From Arthrobotrys musiformis (Eukaryota; Ascomycota; Orbiliomycetes; Orbiliales; Orbiliaceae), in assembly GCA_036971715.1 (NCBI GenBank), contig JAVHJL010000003.1, forward strand, positions 2,852,001 to 2,916,000: a DNA stretch of 64,000 bases, read 5' to 3'. Both the position numbers and the translations under genes were made by a program. The notes beneath the pieces are model-generated. The model saw only the letters and a program-made list of their open reading frames with translations. It did not search any database and was not told the DNA's origin. Below, piece by piece: positions 55,504-64,000 of this stretch; the stretch's first letter is position 1; each line of letters opens with the position of its first letter.

Positions 55504-56245
55504 TGTGGGATTGGTGTTCTAGGGATGTATTATCGGCAACAGATGGTATTTGTACTGGTATTGGTATTGGTTGTGGTGAAGTTGCGAGAACTAATTGGTT
55601 GTTGCTGTTGTTGGGCCTCCGTTTGTAATGTTACTTTGACCGATAAAGCAATGCAATGGACGGATGATGTAAGGAGGAAGAAGTAGAGGGAAGAAGGGAG
55701 GAAAGAAGGAAACGGCTAAATTAATTGCAAGCGCGGTGTTCAGGCCAGAGTTGCTGTTAATATTAATGCGCGGTGAAGAGGACGAGCTAGAGGAAGTTGT
55801 GGGAGAGAGATGAGAAGGAAGAAGGAAGAAGGAAGTTCAGTCCAGTGCACAAGGCGGCGGCATCCCACTTTGGACACACAGGCGGCGGCATTCGAGAAGG
55901 TGCGTTTGGAGTTGAGAACAAAGTGTTATCCATCGCCCCAGCCACACCACACAACCACCAGCCACCAGCCACCAGCCACCAGCCACACACATAGACATAC
56001 TATACTGATTTATATTTATGGATTGTAAGGTATTATATTATATTACCGATGTTATGCTCGATGGAAGGATAGTGATTGGCCGTGGTTTATTATTCTCTAC
56101 AGATAGATGGAATAGTTGTGCCTCTAGATACCCAACCAGCACCGGGATAGTCTGGCTGGGTGGTACTGTACATCGTCATTGCATTCAATTGCACGGCTAT
56201 GGTTATTATAGTTTAATCGTCGCCGCAATTGTTATCTTTGTCTTG
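55504..56245. other. Sec62 promoter and Vps52 3' flank
   Basis: About 0.74 kb. It contains AAGG/GAAGA-rich purine tracts near 55670-55830, which read as a CT-rich leader toward Sec62, and a heptamer repeat (55955-55986). No gene is seen. Confidence 0.45.
55955..55986. repeat. 7-bp tandem repeat (CCACCAG)
   Basis: About four and a half units of CCACCAG in the region upstream of Sec62. Confidence 0.85.
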
Positions 56246-58668
56246 TTATCTGCTGTGCTCTGGACTGAAAGCTTTCATCAACGCTTCGAAGTGGGTCTTT
56301 TGTTCAACTGCTAGCTTGCCCTCCGTATCCTAATCCACATACAAACCAGTCAACAATTGATAATTCCAAGTTTATCTTTTTGGAAGGGAGGGAGGGGTAG
56401 TGGGATAAGTACTCACACTGATGATTGTCAACGTCAAAGAATAATTGTTGAAGAGAAATCGTTCCCGCTTCGGTTTATCCGATATACTCGCACTCAACTT
56501 TGTTAAGAACGCCTCAAAGTCGCTTCGTATCCTCCGTAAACTAGAGAGCAAACCAGCTTATTAGTATCTTCTTCTATGCAATAACTAAAACAACCAAAGG
56601 TTTCCTACCTATTCGTAGATGGTTCATCGTCACCCCCATCCGAACTCAACGACAACAATGAGTGCATAAACTGTGCGAATTTCTGAGTAAGAGGGTGTGG
56701 CGCCGCACTCTGCCTGGCCATATCGTTTGCCGCCGTCGCGATAGCTGACTGCCTACCCGAACCCCCTGCCGATTTCCTCAGGTTCTCGCTATGCATATCC
56801 ATAACTACTTGGAATCTTGGCCAAAGTAGTATGTTCGTCCCGTTGATATAATTCTCCAACACTGGCACTCGTCTCCTCTGTAGAAGGAATGCACATTGTT
56901 GGTTTAGCCTGACACAAAGGAGAATACCTAGCGCGTCAAGGCTATTATCGATTAGGGACTTTGTGAATGCTTGCCCAGCATTCAATGTAGGGTCGAAGAT
57001 CTGGTGAAACATCTTTGACACTTGATCGAACCTCTTATGGGCAAAGAAGTCCGTAAGAAATGTGAACTCAAACGCAACGTTCTCTGCAAGAGCGAGGTTG
57101 TAGGATCGAAAGGGGAGCTCGATATAGTGACTGCCTTTCTCGTCTTCGGCTGCTTGGGCCTGGACTAGGGGTGCATCTTGGTTTTTGTAGACATCGTATC
57201 GTCGGCCTAGGGTTATAGCGTCGACGGAGGATGGAACTGAAGCCTTCATTCCTGGTAACAACGGCCCTCTTCTACCAGGATCTTCCAAGCCCAAAAGATC
57301 GCTCTTTTCGATGGCGTGCAGCTTGATCTTTTCCAGTGCCTTTTGGTATCGCTGAAAGTGAGACAAGTAGTACCACCTCATAGTATTGATGTAGGCCTGC
57401 CCTATTTCGTCCGCCAATTGAGGATGGTGTCGTGCCATAAAGCCAAACAGCTCTTTATATCGCAGGAACCCATTCTGTTGGATGATTTGGGTATTTGTGT
57501 TCGGGATTCTCAGGCTTTTAATCTTTGTAACAAAGTAATCTCGTAATCTCTCGATGGCCTACCAGGTACGTTAGCATGTGCTTATTGCATTGAGAGAAAT
57601 GATAAGCAAAGATGGCATACCCTGTTTGTTAGCTTCTCTAACTCCGGTTTAACATCCTCTGCTGCCTTCAAATTCTGAGCTTTCCGCCTGTCTAAAGCCT
57701 TAATCTTCCTGTCTGCCTCCTGCAAGCTTTTAACCCAGTTCTCATTGACATCGCTCTCAGCTACTACTTGTATGACAGCTGGTGAAAGAGCTACGTCTTC
57801 CAAGATTGGCGCAAGTAACTTCTCGACATCCTTTCGATTGTTCAACCTTGTGTTCAGGGCCAGTGATCGATTCTGTAGAGTCTCAATCTCTGCGCTAACA
57901 CGTCCAAGATCGGTTTTGAAGGATGAGAGGTATGATTCAACGGATTGTAACACTTCATCACAGGCCTGGTTCGTAAGATTGTCTAAACACTAACATCTCT
58001 GGGAATTTTATTGGAGATGAGCAGCTTACCTTGATCGACTTGTGCAAATCTTGGAATTTATCCTTCTCCTTTTCGTCTAGGGAAGGGTGTTTTAGTCAGG
58101 TGCCGTCAATGTTTGGGTGTCGTGTGCACTTACAATCCTCTACTGTCTGCTCGCTTACTGGCTGATCCTGTAATTCCCGTTGAGGGATCGAAGTATCCTG
58201 TTGCAGGAACGCATCTATTGATAGATCACCAAAATCCAGGTCCTCGTCTAGGCTCAGAGCCGCCAATGGGCTTTCTTCCTCTTCATCGACTTTTCCATTT
58301 GTCAAGGGTTTCGACCCCAAGATGTCGCCTAGCTTTTTCAGAGCTTCCTTCCCTTCAGATGGCTTGCTGGATGCCACTGCACTCCTATATCCCACCCCAC
58401 CAGCAACATTGACTACGTTTGGCGCCGGAGTACCTTGCCTCGAGCCAGCTCCGACAAGGGATACATTGGAAGAATTGGAGAGATTAAGGTTTAGGGATGA
58501 TGACCGTGGTGTGAGCCGAGGAGCAGCAGTAGAATTACCACCGTATACGCCGGAAAGGACTCTTGTAGGTGGGCCGGGATTAAAGACGGGTGTCCCGGTA
58601 GCCGATCTGTTGGGTAGCGGGGGAGTGCCAGTGGGCTCCTGAATGGACTGCGTGAATTTGTTCCACAT
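56246..58668 (-). CDS. VPS52: GARP-complex subunit Vps52
   Basis: Six exons (58668-58134, 58076-58030, 57965-57621, 57558-56609, 56540-56417, 56329-56246), 694 aa. The N-terminal 175 residues are Ser/Pro/Gly-rich and probably disordered. The conserved core begins with FQDLHKSIKACDEVLQSVESYL, a coiled coil, and continues with AIERLRDYFVTKIKSLR, FLRYKELFGFMARHHPQLADEI and YINTMRWYYLSHF. It ends with IISDTEGKLAVEQKTHFEAL across the last intron. These are hallmark Vps52/Sac2 blocks. With Vps51, 53 and 54 it tethers endosome-derived vesicles at the trans-Golgi. An in-frame stop precedes the chosen ATG. Confident. Confidence 0.93.
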
Positions 58669-59563
58669 CAAGGACTGGCTGATCGTGACAAGCTGTCACG
58701 AAGCATTGTCTACGAATAGGTCTATGAGAGCCTGCCGGCAACGTTAGTTTAGGATATATAAAATACACACCGGGAAGATGAGGGTGTGGTTTTGTCGCGT
58801 ACGTACCAGAAGAGCTACCGTTCTGGCGTATATTATGGACAGGTAAGCTGTTGGTCCTGTAAACTGTACGTATGTATATGCACGTATGATGCAGCAGAAG
58901 GCCTGCAGCCTCGGTTCAAAAGCCGACTATGAGATATTCCGAGTCGCCAGTGCAAGGCCCGACCTCGGTACCAATGTTCACACGAAATCTCCTCGTTTTC
59001 CGGGGCGTTTTGAGGGCACAAGACGTCGATGTTGGGAGCGGTTTGTGGTTGTGTGACAGCGGACAGGCTTCGGTGTTGTGGCGGGTTGCGGTTTTGGGAG
59101 GCTGCTTGTTGCCTGCTTCGACCAGATTCTGGCGCGCGTTTCTTTGCCAATCAACCAACCGAACAATCGACCATCAACGTTCCGCCGCCGTCAACATCCA
59201 CCCATCTCGACCACCCCGACCCGAATCGCCAGCTTCAAACGGTGAGACGCGACGAGAGACGAGACTGTCGACAGCGTCTTCATCGACCGTCCTGTCCTGT
59301 CCTTCCTTCCCGTGCCGAGCGAGCTTCTTCCTGCACCGGGCTCCCTCGCCCTTTGACAGCTTGATTTGACGAGGGACAAAATCAAACCAATCAGAAGAGA
59401 AGAAAGGAGAAAAAAATGTAGGTGATCGCTGAAGCTTCCATGTGCTTATCCACTGCATTGAATCTGTAGCGCCCCTTCCTGGTTTCCAACGGTTGTTGAT
59501 GAAGCTAACATGTATGCGGCGTGGATTTCTTGAAGCGTATTTAGATCTAAAATCTATTCCACA
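58669..59563. promoter_or_regulatory. Divergent promoter region, Vps52 and Rsc8-like gene
   Basis: About 0.9 kb between head-to-head genes. Open stretches at 58916-59369 on both strands are biased and unsupported. The part before 59564 may include a 5' UTR intron of the Rsc8-like gene, which I could not confirm. Confidence 0.4.
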
Positions 59564-61752
59564 ATGGATCCCGACCATCTTGACTTCGGCTCCCCAGCGA
59601 CCACCTCAGGCGCCACACCGAACCCATTGGCCAACCTGGACCGTCTTGCTTCCCACAGCCCTCTCCCGGGCGAAACAGAAACTTCTACTCCCAATCTCGA
59701 TAACGACAACGATGACGATGATGATAAGGAAGGTGATATTTCGATGTTGGAGTCGTCGGAGAATGTCGACCCGAAACCCAAGGAGGAAAAGAACTCGGCC
59801 AACGGCTCTCCAGGTGGCGATGATGACAATGCCGACGAGGCTGGAGATGGCGATGATGAGGACGAGGTTATGCAAGGGATGGATGGCGCTGAAAAGTCGG
59901 CCAACGGCGACAAAAAGGATGGTGAAGAGGAAGATGCCGCTGCAGCTGCTAAATCCAACCTTGTCCAACAATCCTTCCAAACCATAATACCGAGTTATGC
60001 GACTTGGTTCGACATGAACTCGATTTCAGATATTGAACGGAAGTCGCTATCCGAGTTCTTTAACAATCGAAACCGCAGCAAGACTCCGTCTATCTACAAG
60101 GACTACAGAGACTTCATGGTGAACACATATCGTCTGAACCCTGCCGAATTCCTTACCGTCACGGCTTGCCGTAGGAATCTCACGGGTGATTCTGGTGCTA
60201 TAATGCGCGTTCATAGGTTCCTTGAGCAATGGGGCTTAATCAATTACCAGGTAATAACTACCTACCAACATTCCTCTGCAATTAGCCTCACTAACAAACC
60301 ATATGTCCCCTACAGGTCGACCCTGAGAAGCGACCCAATAATGTTGGACCTCCTTTCACTGGCCACTTCAGAATCACTGCCGACACACCTCGTGGCCTTC
60401 AACCCTTCCAACCAGGTCCCGGATCCCAGGTTTCTTCGGAGGGCAAGCCACTCCCCGCTACCGAGAAAGCTGCTGCTTCGGCTGCTTCCTCTAAATCTGA
60501 AACCAAGAGCTCAGTTGCAAAGTCAATCTACGACAACGCTGGGAAGGACATTGGAGACGCTTCAAAAGCCAACGGACACGCCGAAGAACCAGAGAAGCGA
60601 CAGCACTGGTGCTACTCCTGTGGCGTAGATTGCACTCGGGTCAGATACTACACCTCGAAGTCCAAGAAGATCGAGCTTTGTCCCAACTGTTTCCTCGAGG
60701 GCAGGTTCCCGAACAGCTTTACTAGCGCTGACTTCCTTCGCGCGGACGATGTAACTTATCAAGCCGTCGACCGGGACGCTCCTTGGACTACCGAAGAAAC
60801 CCTTAAGCTCCTCGACGCCATCCATATGTACAAGGATGACTGGAACGCTATCGCTGTTCATGTTAGGTCGCGGACTCGCGAACAGTGTGTCATTCATTTC
60901 TTGCAGATGCCAATTGAGGACCGATTCCTTGAAGAGAACCTTGAACAACTAGGCCCACTTCAATACGACAGAATCCCATTCACCCAAGCTGACAACCCGG
61001 TCATGAGTGTTATCTCATTCCTTGCTTCCCTCGTCGACCCTAAGGTTGCCGCTGCTGCCGCCCAAAGCTCCGGTCATGAGATGCTCCAACTTCTTCGCGA
61101 CAAACTTGAAGAGAATGCTACCAAGCCGTCGGGGACTGATAGCGAGAAGAAAGGTGACGGAAAGGCCGAATCTACTACAGCCCCTACGGCTGATTCATCC
61201 GATTCTGCCGCCAAGGGCGACATGGACATCGATGAACCAGTCATCTCAACTTCCGCCGTTAAGAAGGAGAAACCGGGTGCTCTCGACCAGATGGCGTCTG
61301 TTGCTCTTGGTGTTGTTTCCGCCCGCGCTTGCGGGCTTGCTTCCAACGAGGAACGTGAAGTCATGCGTCTTGTCGCTGAAACTATCAATACCAACCTCCG
61401 CAAGATTGACATGAAGCTCGCTCACCAACAAGAGTTAGAGAGCCTTTTGCACGAGGAGCGCAGAGAGCTTGAAAAGCAGAAGCAGCAGCTTTTCCTTGAC
61501 CGTATTGTTGCGAAGAGACAGGCCCAAAAGGCCGCAGAGCTCATCCGAAAGGCACATGCTGCTGCTGGCGAGGAAACTCTCAAGTACGCTAACCAACTTG
61601 GTTCCATGAACTTCGGGGCCGCATCGGGCAGTGGAATCGATGGCTCTCGCACCTTGGTTGTCCCAGCTGGATCTGATATCCAATCAGGGGCATCTGGCCC
61701 TGGAGCCATTCCACCCAGCCAAATGGAAGGTTACTCATCTTACGAAGCTTGA
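59564..61752 (+). CDS. RSC8: Rsc8/Swi3-type chromatin remodelling subunit
   Basis: Two exons (59564-60250 and 60316-61752), 707 aa. After an acidic N-terminal region (residues 45-130, many Asp/Glu) comes a SWIRM domain at about 140-235 (IIPSYATWFDMNSI, SLSEFFNNRNRSKTPSIY, RRNLTGDSGAIMRVHRFLEQWGLINYQV). A ZZ-type zinc finger follows (WCYSCGVDC, KIELCPNCFLEGRF). Then a SANT domain (APWTTEETLKLLDAIHMY, WNAIAVHV, CVIHFLQMPIED) and a C-terminal coiled coil rich in Gln/Glu/Lys. This is the full architecture of the Swi3/Rsc8 core subunit of SWI/SNF and RSC nucleosome remodellers. Many filamentous fungi have one such protein for both complexes, so the symbol is approximate. Confidence 0.94.
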
Positions 61753-62226
61753 AAGCTTCGAGGCCGATGATAATGAATCAACTTACTATTCTTGGGTAAA
61801 AAAAAACTAATGGCGTCATGTTCCCTCTTGCCTCCTTTTCAACTTACCCCACCATACGTGATCCACCGCTTTTAACTACTATTTCTTATTTTTTATATTA
61901 TGTTCTTTGTGTCTCCGGGGTTATTCGTTTCTCTTTTTTCTTGTTAGGCCTTCCAAGGAGATCGTTTTGATCTCTAAAAATGTACTATTAAGTCACGTTT
62001 AATAGAAGGCGCGGTTCATATAGGCTTCTTTTTTTTTAATTGTTTTCTCCTTCTCCTTCTCGCCGCTGTTGCTTCTCTGGAGGTATATTCTTTGATTGGT
62101 TTGCGAGGAATGATGTGATATACCTAATACAAGTCTCCCAATCTTTTATTAACCAATACGGATAGGCGGGTTTCGTAGAACTTTCGGAACTTAAGTACCA
62201 GGTTGTTCAACTATGTCGAAGGGCCC
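61753..62226. other. Intergenic, tail-to-tail region
   Basis: About 0.47 kb between convergent genes, T-rich, holding both 3' UTRs. No coding signal. Confidence 0.45.
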
Positions 62227-64000
62227 TCACGTCTTGATTTCAGCTAGACCCTCGAGCAATTTTCGCCTTAGCATACCGCAGAAACTCTCCCAGATGACAT
62301 GATCCACCCCTATAGTCCACCTCAGAAGGATATATGACCCTTTACTTGTCTCGGGCTCCATGGATGAAGCAGGAAGACTGATGAAATCGTGGTCCCAAGC
62401 ATCCGCCTCGTCTACCATATCCTGATCTTCGTCTACCATATCCTGATCTTCGTCGCCCTTCTTCCCCTCTTCGTGTACACCCGGGTCTTCCTTGATAGCC
62501 GGAGCGAGGCTGGTAGACCCGATAAATATACCCACCGCAAATCCGAACCTTGGTTCTGCCGGTATCTCACTAGCACGTCCTTCTGCCGCCTCTTTCTCCA
62601 ACATCTTCCTTCTCCGTCTAGCTGCTCTTGCCCATGTATTCCCGCTCGTCTCCCCTTTTCCATTAGAATATAAGTTCTCAACAGTGCCGTACATCGTTGC
62701 AAAATACGGGAGTGGAATGGAACTCCACTCAAAACTTTCAGTAGGAAACTCCCCACAAACCCGTTTAATCAATTCCTCCACCCGGGGTAGTAACGCCGAC
62801 AACCCCGCATCAGCGGGGAGCGGGATTTTAAACGTCGTAGGGAACGGAAGATGCGATCTCAATAAATGCGAGCCCGGTTGTCGCGAAATATGATCCCCGG
62901 CCCTTCTATCCCCAAAACTCCACCCGACAGCCCACCTCCTCGTTTTAGCACCCTGCACGAACTCCCCGACGATGTAATTATCCACTTTATTCTCCTTCAG
63001 CTTCTCGACTACTTTTTCCACGCTGCTTCTTTTCCCGAGCATGGAGGTGTACCATCGCACTTTTTGTTGGAGTTTTAGGCTTTCGTCGACCATACGGTTC
63101 ACGAACGCGACTTCTCCGCCTTCGGTGACCATTTCTGTCGTGGAGCCCGTACAGGCTGATAACGCAGGCACCGCCTTATTTTTAGCCGACGAAAGCATGT
63201 CGTTTATAGATGAATAAAACGGGGGGTTACACATCGTGAAATCTACCCGTTCGTGAGAGATTATTTCCCCCTCCGGCAGGATTGTGGATGAGGAGGAGAC
63301 GTCGAGGAGGGTTATTCGGTCTTCGAGCTCGTTTTGGGAAATGTTGGTGGCGGCGTGGGAGAGTGATTTTGGATCTATTTCGGTGGCGAGGAAGTGCCAG
63401 GTTGGGAAGTGGGAGCAGCCTAGGAGGGGGTATATTGCTGAGGCTCCCGTACCACTGGTAGCATGTATTGTTAGCTGTGAGAATTTATATATGGGGTTTT
63501 GGGGGTACTTACATGTCGATACCTGTGACCTTGGGGGGTCCTGGAGATCTTTCTTCATGGGTGTCTAGGAGGAGGTCACTCAGCCAAAGAATATAGTTTA
63601 ATCTAGTTACCCCATCAAATTAACATAAAGTGGTAATTAATATTCTCATAGAAGTAGTGAATTACCTATTCGGAACCTAAATAACATGGCACTATTAGCT
63701 ACGGTCGTTGGGAGAAAGAATGTGATATTACCATACCCCAGGGCAGAGTCTGTCTTCCGGAAGATCAACTTCGAGCTTAAACTCCTTCTTGAGCAGCGCT
63801 TTGGCTAGCTGTCTATAGATCACATATACAACGTCAGCCGTTTGTCTTATAATATATACTCTGATACATGATACATAATATAAAACTCACCGAATGGACT
63901 CCGGATCATGGAAATCAATAGAACTAGTCCCCTTCAAACTATACCCAAAAATAATCCCGTTAATTCAAAAGACCATTCCGTGATTAGATTCCAAGTCTAA
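62227..64000 (-). CDS. METTL16: U6 snRNA m6A methyltransferase METTL16 (5' end outside window)
   Basis: Five exons are visible: 63938-63891, 63812-63737, an 11-nt microexon 63676-63666, 63602-63513 and 63454-62227. About 483 residues are seen; the first exon lies beyond the right edge. The joined frame shows family hallmarks: SIDFHDPESIRQLAKALLKKEF, LCPGVPNRLNYILWL, GIDIGTGASAIYPLLG (SAM site, across an intron), FLATEIDPKSL and the catalytic CNPPFYSS. This is METTL16, which methylates the ACAGA box of U6 snRNA and is conserved to S. pombe. The C-terminal part has an acidic duplication (DEDQDMV twice) near 62410-62455 and a fungal extension. The microexon encodes VPN plus two bases of the following Arg and is required for the conserved PNRLNYI block. 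Confidence 0.93.

Overview
The window is nuclear DNA of a filamentous ascomycete (Pezizomycotina). The evidence is about 50 short spliceosomal introns (mostly 50-125 nt, GT-AG, many with a TACTAAC/GCTAAC-like branch point), CT-rich leaders before several start codons, and fungus-specific protein families (APSES/Mbp1, Spo71/Mug56, CFEM-like, DUF7587-like, PNP_UDP of the fungal NLR type). The overall impression resembles Orbiliomycetes, but that is an inference from memory and not a proof. No rRNA gene, tRNA gene or CRISPR array was recognised.

Layout. 0.6-12 kb: a SAP-domain membrane protein (+), then three genes on the minus strand: a MacroD-type ADP-ribose hydrolase with a repetitive acidic tail, an Mme1-type mitochondrial Mg2+ exporter, and an ADP-ribosyltransferase-like protein whose UGA stop lies in a UGA-CUA readthrough context followed by an in-frame membrane-tail sequence. 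12-15 kb: the cell-cycle transcription factor Mbp1. 15-18.4 kb: an AT-rich gene desert with degraded transposase pieces. 18.4-21.5 kb: a CFEM-like single-pass surface protein convergent with a nucleoside-phosphorylase-domain protein. 23.4-36.2 kb: helicase Spb4, an F-box protein, inner-membrane peptidase Imp2, a nine-exon Spo71/Mug56 PH-domain protein, and a divergent pair of F-box and F-box/LRR-like genes. 37-44.3 kb: HET-C2/GLTP glycolipid transfer protein, an SSAT-like acetyltransferase, a LYR-motif protein sharing a 271-bp promoter with ETF-alpha, and a cation/Ca2+ exchanger. 46.7-64 kb: a Ser/Thr-rich secreted protein, an Nramp metal transporter, Sec62, Vps52 (GARP), an Rsc8/Swi3 SWIRM-SANT protein, and METTL16 (U6 snRNA m6A methyltransferase) running off the right edge.

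How the genes fit together. Most are single-copy housekeeping genes without operon logic. Four products are expected in mitochondria (Mme1, Imp2, the LYR protein, ETF-alpha). Two products concern ADP-ribose chemistry (macrodomain and ART-like), about 3.7 kb apart. The 18.4-21.5 kb pair looks like environmental sensing or self/non-self accessory genes. The most unusual observations are the UGA-CUA readthrough arrangement, an 11-nt microexon in METTL16, a GC-AG intron in the Spo71-like gene, and the LYR/ETF-alpha promoter sharing. All exon borders were set by hand from splice signals, reading phase and family conservation; none was tested with RNA data.
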